Part shown: one piece after another, positions 7,492-16,017 of the stretch
How positions within the stretch are numbered: position 1 is the first letter of the stretch
Layout: every line of letters starts with the position of its first letter
Origin: Bacillota bacterium
Lineage (GTDB): Bacteria; Bacillota; Sulfobacillia; Sulfobacillales; Sulfobacillaceae
NCBI GenBank assembly: GCA_021799435.1
Contig: JAJZAN010000024.1
Location: forward strand, 1-36,693
Direction of reading: 5' to 3'
DNA: 36,693 bases
Program-made: the position numbers and the translations under genes
Notes under the pieces: model-generated
Told to the model about the DNA's origin: nothing
The model's database searches: none
Seen by the model: only the letters and a program-made list of their open reading frames with translations

Positions 7492-7527
7492 ACGAAACGT
7501 ATGAAAGCGTTTCGTGAAACTGTTTCA
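7492..7527 (+). promoter_or_regulatory. Tandem LacI-type operators
   Basis: Two interlocked palindromes are present. One is ACGAAACG-8 bases-CGTTTCGT (7492-7499 and 7508-7515), a perfect 8-base inverted repeat. The other is TGAAACTGTTTCA (7515-7527), a perfect odd palindrome. Between them TGAAAGCGTTTC resembles the LacI/CcpA-family operator core. The array begins at the predicted transcription start, so a bound LacI-family protein would block initiation. The regulator is probably the adjacent lacI product acting on its own operon. Confidence 0.65.
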
Positions 7528-7603
7528 TCGACTGGATCGCTTGGCAAGTCTCGGTCTGGAAGTGTTGTAAGACGCGCTTTTGTCGGGAGGTTGGGAAGAG
7601 AGC

Positions 7604-8632
7604 ATGAAAGTCACCATTCGCACTGTAGCTCAAAAGGCTGGTGTCTCTCCCACTACCGTTTCGCGGGTGCTGAATCGGCCCGAACTTGTGGACGCGAACA
7701 CACGGGTCAGGGTGCGCGATGCAATGGAAGAGTTGGATTTTCGTCCGAATGCGTTAGCTCGCGGGCTTAGTACCAACCAGACCGGAACAATTGGTTTGGT
7801 CGTGCCGGGCATCACCGACTTCTACTTTAATGAAATTTATGCAGGCATCGAACAAACCACGCGCGATCTAGGGATGAAGGTGCTCGTTTATGATACGGAG
7901 CACAGCCGTCACCGAGTGTTGGAAGCGTTTACGTTTCTCAAGCAGCACCAAGTGGATGGCATCATTTATACCAGTAAATTGGTTACCGAAGACTACGACG
8001 CTGTGCTGGAACGGCTGGGAATTCCGGTTGTGCTTATGTTGACACAATCGATGGCCAAGACTCCCTTGTTGTCATTTAAGGTTGATGACATCCAGGGAGT
8101 TTTTGATGCTGTGGCCTACCTGGTCAGCCGGGGGCATCGTAAAATCGGCATGCTGAGTACCGGGATGGATGATGAAGCCACTGGACTACAACGGTTTGAG
8201 GGTTATAAAGCCGCCGTACGCCATTATAATTTGCCCTTTGACCATCGTTATGTGGTGGTCGGAGGGTATCGCTTCAATGATGGCTATGCGGCTATGAAAC
8301 AGATGCTTCAAGTTCAGTCAGACATTCAATTGACGGCCGTAGTCACAGCCGGCGACGAGATGGCCATCGGAGCCGTACGTTGCTTGCATGATAACGGCTT
8401 TCGCGTTCCGGAGGACATTTCCGTTGTCGGGTACGACGATCTTGGTATCGCCAGCATGGTAACGCCGCGGCTCACGACCATCCGGCAGCCATTCAAAGAA
8501 ATTGCTGCTCGGGCGGTCAATGCGCTGGTTGATCTGATGAAACAACCCAATCCTGGGGCGAATGGCGTGTACTTTCATCCGCATCAGATAGTGGAACGAG
8601 AATCGGTCCGCGAAATCGTCATCCCACGATAG
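7604..8632 (+). CDS. LacI-family transcriptional regulator
   Basis: This 342-residue protein starts at an ATG (7604-7606), with GGAAGAG upstream. The N-terminal helix-turn-helix reads TVAQKAGVSPTTVSRVLN, followed by the hinge helix segment RPNALARGLSTNQTGTIG. Residues about 60-335 form the periplasmic-binding-protein-like sensor domain (VVPGITDFYFNEIYAGIEQ, VTAGDEMAIGAVRCL, ISVVGYDDLGIASMVTPRLT). It heads the operon, and the binding-protein gene starts 17 bases after its stop. Given the alpha-glucosidase downstream, the inducer is probably a maltose-, trehalose- or isomaltose-type sugar. Autoregulation is inferred from the operators at 7492-7527. Confidence 0.95.
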   Translation: MKVTIRTVAQKAGVSPTTVSRVLNRPELVDANTRVRVRDAMEELDFRPNALARGLSTNQTGTIGLVVPGITDFYFNEIYAGIEQTTRDLGMKVLVYDTEHSRHRVLEAFTFLKQHQVDGIIYTSKLVTEDYDAVLERLGIPVVLMLTQSMAKTPLLSFKVDDIQGVFDAVAYLVSRGHRKIGMLSTGMDDEATGLQRFEGYKAAVRHYNLPFDHRYVVVGGYRFNDGYAAMKQMLQVQSDIQLTAVVTAGDEMAIGAVRCLHDNGFRVPEDISVVGYDDLGIASMVTPRLTTIRQPFKEIAARAVNALVDLMKQPNPGANGVYFHPHQIVERESVREIVIPR

Positions 8633-8649
8633 TTGAAGGAGGGTTTGCA

Positions 8650-9933
8650 TTGAGTCAGAAGAAGGGCAAGTTGGTTATGGCTGGTTTAGCAGTGCTGTCC
8701 ATTGGTGCAATGGCAGTTGTCTCGGGAGCGGCCAGTCCTGCCAAAGCTTATGCGTCCGCAAAGCCGATCACGTTGGTATTCGCCAACGACGGACTGGGCA
8801 CCGAGCTGTCATCTACGAACGTCGCGGTCAAGGAGTTCGAGAAACTGCATCCCAACATTCATATTAAAGTCATCGTCGAATCGGCTAACTCGACCCAGGC
8901 GTATCAAACGCTGGTCACTAATCTGTCGTCCGGGTCTGCGACGCCCGATGTGATTTCGGCGGACGTCACTTATCCGGCAACGTTTGCCGCATCCCACTGG
9001 ATTTTACCGCTGAACAAATACGGATTTAATCTCAAAACCTTCTACCCTGGCATGGTGAAATCGGGCGAATATCGCGGCAAATTGTACGCCATCCCGTGGT
9101 TTATCAATGTTGAAGGGCTGTACTACCGTACGGACTTAGTGAAAACCCCGCCCAAGACCTTTGCCCAGGTGCTGGCGGACGCCAAGCGCGTGCTGAAGTC
9201 CCATCCCAAGATGATTGGCGTGGCCTTCGAAGCCCAGAAATATGAGGGAGCGGTCACCGTCTTTCAAGACATCGCCGGCGGGTTCGGGGGATCCTTCTTA
9301 AACGCGAAGGGAAAGCCGGTCCTTAATTCCGCGGCGGACATTAGGGCGCTCACTTGGCTGAACAGCCTCATCAAGAGCAAAGTCTCCCCAGCTTCCGTCA
9401 CCGGCTGGCAGGAAGGTAATGTGCAACAGGCATTTACCTCCGGACAGGCCGTGTTCGGGTTTAACTGGCCCTACCTGTATCCGCTGGCAGAAGCCAAGGG
9501 TACGCCAACCAAGGGCCACACCGGATTCATAGCCCCACCGGTGAGTGGGTCCCACAGTCCGGTAGCGTCTCTCGGGGGAACCGACCTGGTTATTAACAAA
9601 CACACCAAATATCCGAAACAGGCGGTCATGTTCGTGAAGTTTCTCACCAGCAAGGCCATTCAGACACAGCGTGCGGTGCTGGCGGGTGACCCCCCGTCGC
9701 GAAGCGACTCTTACACTCCGGCGCTCTATAAGCAGGCGCCGTGGTTTAAACAGGAAAAAACGGTCTACAAGTATGCGACGCCACGACCGGTGACGCCGCT
9801 CTATCCGCAAATCTCCGCGTACATTCAGACCGCCTTGTCGTCGGTGTACTCGGGACAGATGTCGCCCAAGGCTGCCTTGGATCAGGCTCAGTCAGAAGTC
9901 GTAAAGTTGATGGGGCAAACTCATGGGGGTTAG
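8650..9933 (+). CDS. ABC sugar importer, extracellular binding protein
   Basis: This 427-residue protein starts at TTG 8650 with AAGGAGGG upstream. A signal peptide (KKGK, a hydrophobic run, ...SPAKAYA) is followed by the mature domain of a family 1 solute-binding protein: ITLVFANDGLGTELSSTNVA, GKLYAIPWFINVEGLYYRTD and SLGGTDLVINKHTKYPKQAV are typical segments. No lipobox Cys is present, so retention at the cell surface must come from another route or from the uncleaved signal. It captures an oligosaccharide and delivers it to the two permeases that follow. The sugar is probably an alpha-glucoside, because the operon ends in a GH13 glucosidase. Confidence 0.93.
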   Translation: MSQKKGKLVMAGLAVLSIGAMAVVSGAASPAKAYASAKPITLVFANDGLGTELSSTNVAVKEFEKLHPNIHIKVIVESANSTQAYQTLVTNLSSGSATPDVISADVTYPATFAASHWILPLNKYGFNLKTFYPGMVKSGEYRGKLYAIPWFINVEGLYYRTDLVKTPPKTFAQVLADAKRVLKSHPKMIGVAFEAQKYEGAVTVFQDIAGGFGGSFLNAKGKPVLNSAADIRALTWLNSLIKSKVSPASVTGWQEGNVQQAFTSGQAVFGFNWPYLYPLAEAKGTPTKGHTGFIAPPVSGSHSPVASLGGTDLVINKHTKYPKQAVMFVKFLTSKAIQTQRAVLAGDPPSRSDSYTPALYKQAPWFKQEKTVYKYATPRPVTPLYPQISAYIQTALSSVYSGQMSPKAALDQAQSEVVKLMGQTHGG

Positions 9934-10864
9934 GCCAGAGGTCAGGATCCCGGGCCGCGCGTTTCGACCGCGGTCCGGGCTCTCCGCCCGGCGCAGTTAT
10001 GTCGGCTATGGTTTTATAGCTCCTGCCGTTATTGTCTTAGCTGCTCTGACCCTCTTTCCCCTAGGATACAATGTGTGGCTGTCGGTGCAGCAGCGGATCT
10101 TGACGCTGCCGTTTGAAAATCATGCGGTGGGGCTGGCCAATTATGTGGCCCTGGCTCAGGACACCCAGTTTTGGCATGACCTCCTGCGCACACTCATGTT
10201 CACCGGCATTTCGGTCTTTGTCGAGCTGGTGCTGGGTATGGTGCTGGCGTTGGTCATGTCCAAAGAGTTTCGTGCTCGGGCGATGGTGCGGGTGTCGATT
10301 CTCATCCCGTGGGCTATTCCCACGGCGGTCTCGGCCATGTTGTGGGCTATGTTTTTTGATCCGCGCACCGGGTTTGTGGACTTCTTTTTAGGAAGGGTTG
10401 GGCTGCCGGGAAGCCACTTGGTGTGGTTCAATTCGGCGTTTTTTGCGTGGATACCCATCATCCTCAGCGACATGTGGAAGAACACGCCATTTATGGCGCT
10501 TCTTTTGATGGCTGGTCTGCAGTCAATTCCTAAAGAGCTCTATGAGAGCGCCCGGATAGACGGAGCGGGTTCCTGGCAGGCGTTTTGGCGGGTCACCATT
10601 CCCTTGATGCAGCCGGTGATTTTGGTCGCGCTGATTTTCCGCACGTTAAGTGCGTTGCTCGTGTTTGACACGGTGTTCGTCATGACCGGCGGGGGACCGG
10701 GCACCGCCACCACGGTAGTGGCGTATTACAACTGGTATCAGTTCTTTACCGCGCTCAATTATGGATACGGAGCCGCCATTTCGGTGGTCATTACGGCAGT
10801 GGCGATGTTGATGGCGTTTCTCTACGTGCGGGCCACAGTCCGGCAGGGAGGCTTGTTTCGGTGA
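9923..10864 (+). CDS. ABC sugar importer permease, MalF-like
   Basis: This 313-residue protein overlaps the binding-protein gene by 11 bases. It has a basic N terminus, then about six membrane helices. The EAA loop ESARIDGAGSWQAFWRVTIP (about residues 207-226) contacts the ATPase. It belongs to the MalF/UgpA-type permease family and pairs with the next gene. The short N terminus, without the extra helices and large loop of E. coli MalF, is normal for Gram-positive sugar importers. Confidence 0.93.
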   Translation: MGVRPEVRIPGRAFRPRSGLSARRSYVGYGFIAPAVIVLAALTLFPLGYNVWLSVQQRILTLPFENHAVGLANYVALAQDTQFWHDLLRTLMFTGISVFVELVLGMVLALVMSKEFRARAMVRVSILIPWAIPTAVSAMLWAMFFDPRTGFVDFFLGRVGLPGSHLVWFNSAFFAWIPIILSDMWKNTPFMALLLMAGLQSIPKELYESARIDGAGSWQAFWRVTIPLMQPVILVALIFRTLSALLVFDTVFVMTGGGPGTATTVVAYYNWYQFFTALNYGYGAAISVVITAVAMLMAFLYVRATVRQGGLFR

Positions 10865-11688
10865 AGAATCTGTGGACGAAGATTGGATTCGTGGCTCTGG
10901 TTACCGCGATTCTCGTATACTCTCTCTTGCCCTTTTTGTGGATTCTGCGCTCGTCGCTGGAGTCCAACAAAGAACTGGCACAGGCCACCAACAGCTTTTT
11001 GCCCTCGGCGCTGACCTTGACTCAATATCACGGGCTGTTCGCGAACCAGGACTTCCTGCGCCCACTCTTGAACAGCCTGTTTATTGCAGGATGTGCCACC
11101 CTCATCGCAGTGGTGTTGGGTGCGTTCGCAGCTTACGCTCTGGCGCGCCTACCGGTAAAGGGGAGAGCCCTGGTGTTGGGCGGCGTGCTGCTGATCTCGT
11201 TTTTCCCGCAAGTGGGAATGATCGGGCCGCTGTTTTTAGTTTTTAAGAAAATCCAGTGGATCAACACCTACCAGAGTTTGATTTTTCCCTACCTGATTTT
11301 GTGTTTGCCCATCGTCACATGGATACTCACAGCGTTTTTTTCACAGATTCCTGCGGAGATTGAGGAAGCAGCCATGGTGGATGGCGCAAGTATTTTGCGC
11401 ACCATCTGGGACTGCTTTGTACCCCTGGCCATGCCGGGCATTTTCACAGCGGGCATTTTAGGATTTCTCTTGTCGTGGAATGACATTTTATTCGCCATCT
11501 CGTTCATCCAGACGCCCAACATGTACACCGTGCCGATGGCTTTGGTGAACTTTCGTAATGCCTTCTATATTCAGTACGGCCAGATTGATGCCGGGGTTGT
11601 GGTCGCGTCGGTTCCCATTGCTCTCATCGTTGTCTTATTGCAGCGGCGGATTGAATCGGGGCTAACCGCTGGTGCTGTGAAGGGATAA
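10861..11688 (+). CDS. ABC sugar importer permease, MalG-like
   Basis: This 275-residue protein starts at a GTG that overlaps the previous stop by four bases (GTGA), so the two are translationally coupled. It has six predicted membrane helices and an EAA loop (EEAAMVDGASILRTIWDCFV, then PLAMPGI). The C terminus RRIESGLTAGAVKG is characteristic of MalG-type permeases. The product should pair with the MalF-like permease. No ATPase gene follows intact; only a stump remains at 13611-13679. Confidence 0.93.
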   Translation: MKNLWTKIGFVALVTAILVYSLLPFLWILRSSLESNKELAQATNSFLPSALTLTQYHGLFANQDFLRPLLNSLFIAGCATLIAVVLGAFAAYALARLPVKGRALVLGGVLLISFFPQVGMIGPLFLVFKKIQWINTYQSLIFPYLILCLPIVTWILTAFFSQIPAEIEEAAMVDGASILRTIWDCFVPLAMPGIFTAGILGFLLSWNDILFAISFIQTPNMYTVPMALVNFRNAFYIQYGQIDAGVVVASVPIALIVVLLQRRIESGLTAGAVKG

Positions 11689-11793
11689 GCGACGGGGTCC
11701 AATCTTGGGACCTAAGGACGTCTGGTATCGGGCGTCTGTCGACCGGCTGTGTGTCAAAGTGGACGTTTGGCGTGACAAATTACTCCAGAGGAA

Positions 11794-13590
11794 ATGGGTG
11801 TCCACATGCTTCAGACTTTTCTTCGTGACCAGCCCGAAAACAACGATCCTGCGAAACGTCAGTGGTGGAAAGAAGCCGTGGTGTATCAGGTCTATCCACG
11901 CAGTTTCATGGACAGTAATGGCGATGGCATCGGTGATCTAAAAGGCATCATTTCTCGACTCGACTACCTCAAAGACCTTGGGGTCGATGTGCTGTGGCTA
12001 AGCCCCGTTTATCCATCACCCAACGCGGATAACGGATACGACGTCAGCAATTACCGCGCTATTGCCGACGAGTTTGGAACCATGGACGACTTTGACGAGT
12101 TGTTGGCGGGAGTCCATCGACGGGGCATGAAATTGCTGATGGATCTCGTGGTCAACCACACGTCTGACCAACACCCGTGGTTTCTCCAGTCGCGATCATC
12201 CAAGGACAATCCTTACCGCGATTATTACATCTGGCGTCCCGGCAAGAACGGTCAAGAGCCAAACAATTGGCAGTCGTATTTCAGCTGCTCGGCCTGGGAA
12301 TATGACGATATGACCGACGAATATTACCTTCACCTATTCACCCGCCATCAGCCCGACTTGAATTGGGAGAACCCCAAGGTGCGCGACGAAATTTACGACA
12401 TGATGACATGGTGGCTGGACAAAGGGATCGACGGCTTTCGGATGGATGTCATCAATGGCCTTGCCAAGGCGCCGGGCTTGCCTGATGCACCGTCGCACGG
12501 TCAGCGGCGGTATGTGTGGGGCGGGGAATTCTTTCTAAACGTGCCGCGAGTTCACGATTACCTTCAGGAGATGCATAGACGCGTGCTCTCCAAGTACGAC
12601 ATCATGACCGTCGGAGAGACGGGATTCGTCACGACGGAACACGCCAAACTTTATGCCGGCGAGGATCGCAATGAATTATCCATGGTCTTTCAATTTGAGC
12701 ACATGGGACTGGACGGCGGCGAAGACAAATGGGACTGCAAGCCGTGGAGCCTCCTGGAACTGAAAAAGGTTATGAGCCAATGGCAGAACGACCTGTATGG
12801 GGTCGCGTGGAATAGTCTATACCTCACCAACCACGACCAACCGCGTGCTCTGTCCCGTTTCGGCGACGACAGGAATTATCCTGTGGAATCCGCGAAGATG
12901 CTGGCTACCTTTCTACACTTGCAACAGGGAACCCCATTCATTTACCAGGGTGAAGAAATCGGCATGACCAATATGATTTTTGACAATCTGGTCGACTACC
13001 GTGATGTGGAGATCTTCAATTTGTGGCGGGATCGCGCGGAAACCGGCGAGACCGATTTGGGCCGCCTGATGCACGCCATTAGCCTGAAGGCCCGCGACAA
13101 CGCGCGTACCCCGATGCAGTGGGACGACAGCGCGCATGCCGGATTCACCCGGGGAGTGCCATGGATTAAGGTCAATCCGAACTATCCACAGGTTAACGTC
13201 CAGCGATCTCTTACGGATGACAATTCGGTATGGCACTACTACCGTAAACTCATCGCGTTGCGTAAAAAGCATCCCATTATGGTTTATGGCAAATACGATT
13301 TGATCCTGGCCGATCATCCGGAAATTTACGCTTACACGCGAACCCTCGGCTCAGAGGTTTGGCTGGTCGTGTGTAACTTCTTTGCCAATACGCCAGTATT
13401 CGAGTTGCCCATTGACTTGCTTTACGGTGCCACCGATTTACCTGAGGATCCTCCGGAACTGATTATTAGCAACTACCCCGAGGATGCTTCCCAGTCCCTA
13501 TCGCAAGGCCATTTCACACTGCGGCCATACGAGTGCCGCGTCTACCGGTTAACGTCAGGGCGAGGAGCACGACTTGGACTGGCAAATTAA
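11794..13590 (+). CDS. GH13 alpha-glucosidase (oligo-1,6-glucosidase / trehalose-6-P hydrolase type)
   Basis: This protein of about 598 residues has all four GH13 regions: MDLVVNHTSDQH; GFRMDVIN with nucleophile Asp218; TVGETG with acid/base Glu275; and YLTNHDQPR with Asp348. The start AVVYQVYPRSFMDSNGDGIG and the insert around residues 130-190 fit subfamily GH13_31. These are cytoplasmic exo-acting enzymes cutting isomalto-oligosaccharides, sucrose, maltose or trehalose phosphate. There is no signal peptide, so it acts on imported sugar. The start is ambiguous: at 11794 the AGAGG box is only a few bases away, and at 11806 (MLQTFL) it is rather far. It lies 105 bases after the permease gene. 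Exact substrate is not readable. Confidence 0.92.
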   Translation: MGVHMLQTFLRDQPENNDPAKRQWWKEAVVYQVYPRSFMDSNGDGIGDLKGIISRLDYLKDLGVDVLWLSPVYPSPNADNGYDVSNYRAIADEFGTMDDFDELLAGVHRRGMKLLMDLVVNHTSDQHPWFLQSRSSKDNPYRDYYIWRPGKNGQEPNNWQSYFSCSAWEYDDMTDEYYLHLFTRHQPDLNWENPKVRDEIYDMMTWWLDKGIDGFRMDVINGLAKAPGLPDAPSHGQRRYVWGGEFFLNVPRVHDYLQEMHRRVLSKYDIMTVGETGFVTTEHAKLYAGEDRNELSMVFQFEHMGLDGGEDKWDCKPWSLLELKKVMSQWQNDLYGVAWNSLYLTNHDQPRALSRFGDDRNYPVESAKMLATFLHLQQGTPFIYQGEEIGMTNMIFDNLVDYRDVEIFNLWRDRAETGETDLGRLMHAISLKARDNARTPMQWDDSAHAGFTRGVPWIKVNPNYPQVNVQRSLTDDNSVWHYYRKLIALRKKHPIMVYGKYDLILADHPEIYAYTRTLGSEVWLVVCNFFANTPVFELPIDLLYGATDLPEDPPELIISNYPEDASQSLSQGHFTLRPYECRVYRLTSGRGARLGLAN

Positions 13591-13610
13591 AGCGCTATAC
13601 GCGGGCTCAT

Positions 13611-13679
13611 ATGCAGGTATCAGCCATTGTTCTTGAACATGTGACGAAACGTTATGGGGGCCCCCAGGCGACTAGTTAA
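13611..13679 (+). pseudogene. N-terminal stump of an ABC sugar-importer ATPase gene
   Basis: Twenty bases after the glucosidase stop, an ATG opens a 22-codon frame reading MQVSAIVLEHVTKRYGGPQA followed by TS and a TAA at 13677-13679. The V-LEHVTKRYG pattern is the first strand of MalK/MsmX/UgpC-type ATPases, which normally continues into the Walker A motif. The following 260 bases contain no Walker A, signature or other ATPase segment in any frame that I could see. The stump marks where the operon's own ATPase gene was cut off, probably by deletion or rearrangement near 13670. Confidence 0.6.
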
Positions 13680-13939
13680 TCCCCGTGACGATGAGGAGTA
13701 TCCACTCACGACAACTCTATCAACGGCGGGGATTACTCATGCTGCCCGCGATGGGGTCGGCATTAGCATGCCCTCAACCATCTTGAACGATGGCCCCTTC
13801 TTCAACCCGTATGGTTTTTGCCCCCGCTCTCACGCATCGAACGCCTGGTTAACGACACGAAATAGTTGCGCTGCCGTCATACTGTGGCCACCTGGGCCGT
13901 TCCATCCTCCTCATCGACACGGCTCCCGGCCGCATGGTC

Positions 13940-15543
13940 TTATTTCGCCGACTGGATGGGGAAGCCGTCGGCGGCTTGGGCTTGGGCAGCCGACCATGAA
14001 ACCCCATCCAATTGCACGAGATAGTTTTCAATAGCCAGTGTCGACGCACCGGTCTTCAGAAGAGCGGTGACCCCCTGTGGAATTCTCACAACATTGTCGG
14101 TCCACGTGGGGATAATCCCGAGATGTTGATAGAGCGCCGCAAACTGGCCATGTTGCACCTCAGACACGTGGGATGACTTTCCGACCCCCGATCCATCCAA
14201 GATGGCCGACAGGTAGCTGGACTCTGTTCCCTCACCCGAAAATATCGCGCCGGCCTGAACCGCGGCGCGTTCTTCCACATAACCCATCGACATCCCGTCT
14301 TGAATGGCCGACTGGGGATTATATCCCAGGTTGCCAATCACCGTGCTCGGGATGTCATCAATGGTCACGGCTTCCGGCTTTAACACGGGCAGCGTCCAGA
14401 CTGGAGCGGGCGGGGTTGATGGCGTCCCACTGGGCGGAGTGGATGGTGTCCCGATGGGCGGAGTTGATGGCGTCCCAATGGTTAGTCGCAACGTTTGTTG
14501 CGCCGTGTGACCCAGGGCATCAGTGACCGTGACGATCACACTGGTTGTCCCGGTGCTGATTGGGGTGCCACTAATCACCCCCCAGGTGGACAGAGTCAGA
14601 TCAACGGGCAGGGTCCCCGAAGCCTCGCGCCACGTGTACGGGGCCACATCTCCGCCGGCCTCGAGCGTCTCGGTGTAGGCCATTCCTTGGGTGGCGTCGG
14701 GAAGACTGGCCGTGACGATAACCGGATTGGTCGGCTGCCAGAGCAGGTAGGGATACGCGGCGTTGTACGCGGGAGAAAGGCCCCATGTGTTGGTGAAGTC
14801 CCAGTTTACATAGGTCGACGCGGCCTGCATAAGCGCCGTCGTTTCCCCGGTTGCCCCGGCTTGGGACCCTGCGCCGACTCCTTGCGTTTGCTTGGTGGTC
14901 GCGGTGTTAAAGTAGGAATTGCGGATGGTCCCGCTAAATTGAACGCCGACCAGCCCCCCTGGTACTGCCCGCCCAAGACCGGCCCAATCGCATAGCTGGT
15001 CGTGATGCTGCCGCCGGTCTGCCCACCCACAAGTCCCCCATTGTCGCTCGCCCCGGCGCTTGTCACGGTACCGATCGCAAAGCTGTTCGTAATATTGCCA
15101 TCCAGCAGCCCCACCAGCCCGCCGATCCACGCCGGACTGACGGCATTGCCAGAGACCGCCACTTGGACCCCGACATTTTCTATTGTTCCGTCACTCCACC
15201 CAAAAAACCCCACCCTGGAATCCGTGGCGTCCGTGATGGATACCCCCGACACCGTATGCCCTTGGCCATTAAACGTGCCCTGAAAGGCTGAACTGTTCCC
15301 CAGCGGCACCCACGGGTACCCCGTCAGATTCACACTATTCATTAATTCAATCTTGTCATTCAGGTATGCGCTTTGATTCTGGTCGATATATTCCAACTGC
15401 GCTGCCGAAGACACTTGCACCCAACCGTTCACGATGGGCCACTGGCCTGTGGCCTTAACCGCCTGGAAGGTTGTGAAGAGCACCCCACAGAATGCTATCG
15501 TCGTCGCCAGCCCTACACGTCGGAAGCCTTTTTAAATGGTCAT
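13940..15543 (-). pseudogene. Secreted GLUG-repeat protein with C-terminal module, doubly disrupted
   Basis: Reading from ATG 15543 gives M-T-I, then TAA (15532-15534). In the same frame a signal peptide follows: KGFRRVGLATTIAFCGVLFT, then TFQAVKA. GLUG repeats come next (IGGLVGLLDGNITNSFAIGT, GGLVGGQTGGSITTSYAIGP). At a run of six G (14954-14959 on plus) the frame breaks; one extra G restores QGGLVGVQFSGTIRNSYF. The protein continues into an Ig-like putative domain (GTLPVDLTLSTWGVISGTPI), a Thr/Pro repeat linker, and a C-terminal module ending YLVQLDGVSWSAAQAQ. Without a start before the TAA, only GTG 15483 is left, which would cut the signal peptide. GLUG proteins are surface or secreted and adhesin-like in many bacteria. 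Restored length is about 534 residues. Confidence 0.75.
14409..14480 (-). repeat. Three 24-base tandem repeats in a Thr/Pro linker
   Basis: Units start at 14409, 14433 and 14457 and differ at only a few positions. Each encodes eight residues of the GTPSTPP type inside the GLUG pseudogene. Because 24 is a multiple of three, copy-number changes would leave the frame intact and alter only linker length. Such linkers commonly separate surface domains. Confidence 0.85.
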
Positions 15544-15561
15544 CGATTGTCACAGCCCCAA

Positions 15562-15587
15562 AGCTTCCAGTCTGGTAACTGGAAGCT
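15562..15587. repeat. Perfect 10-base inverted repeat
   Basis: AGCTTCCAGT (15562-15571) and ACTGGAAGCT (15578-15587) enclose a 6-base loop. It lies 19 bases upstream of the GLUG pseudogene ATG. No T run follows, so an operator or RNA hairpin in the leader is more likely than a terminator. Its role is unknown. Confidence 0.7.
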
Positions 15588-15649
15588 CCGCTGAAAGTCC
15601 CCCTTATATGAGTGTCAGTGTGGCTATACCGCGCTCCTCGGCTTTATTG

Positions 15650-15707
15650 AAAGGCAAGACTAGCGCATCCCAGCCACGTCATCGCCATTCGGACACGTCT
15701 TGCCTTT
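15650..15707. repeat. Perfect 11-base inverted repeat, 36-base spacer
   Basis: AAAGGCAAGAC (15650-15660) and GTCTTGCCTTT (15697-15707) are exact reverse complements. The spacing is long for a simple operator. It could be a leader RNA stem or the ends of a very small element. No target duplication was recognised. Confidence 0.6.
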
Positions 15708-16017
15708 GCCGTCTGAAACAGATTCTAAGTGACAACTGACGAAATGGGAAAAGATTATCCCGGGTTTGAACCCAAAAACGCCCAAGGGTCGCCTCGAGTT
15801 TCACGGGAAAAGCCTGGATTCGGATGGGATCCTCACGTATCGGCGACACAGCCAGGCCGTTTTGCCGTCCAGCCAAGCTCACGGATTCCTCTGCAATCGG
15901 GAACGACAGCGGGCGGCTCCCGCGATGGTGCCGCCCTGTTAACAACATGAATCCTATGCTTTCTAATCCATAACCGCCTAACCCGAAGCTCGGGGACAGC
16001 TGCCCTCTCCTTCCCCG

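Larger units (their letters stand above)
15544..16017. other. 474-base stretch with two inverted repeats, no gene
   Basis: This stretch lies between the GLUG pseudogene start and the end of the second sugar importer. It contains the hairpins at 15562-15587 and 15650-15707. A 7-base GC stem (GGGCGGC 15911-15917 and GCCGCCC 15930-15936) lies about 80 bases past the permease stop on the minus strand and is not followed by a T run. Short frames here resemble no known protein. Confidence 0.5.

Noticed and set aside
9298-9810. 170-residue frame antisense to the binding-protein gene
   Set aside because: It is Arg-rich, with no ribosome binding site and no recognisable domain, and it is fully covered by a well-supported gene.
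13644-13652. ACGAAACGT, identical to part of the lacI operator, as an operator after the glucosidase
   Set aside because: It lies inside the ATPase stump, where it encodes the conserved VTKRY segment, so the match is probably coincidental.
14495-14995. 166-residue plus-strand frame across the GLUG pseudogene
   Set aside because: It mirrors the coding strand composition of the GLUG gene and has no protein signature.
15911-15936. GC-rich stem GGGCGGC/GCCGCCC as terminator of the second importer
   Set aside because: The 12-base loop is large and no T run follows on either strand. It is left as an unexplained hairpin.
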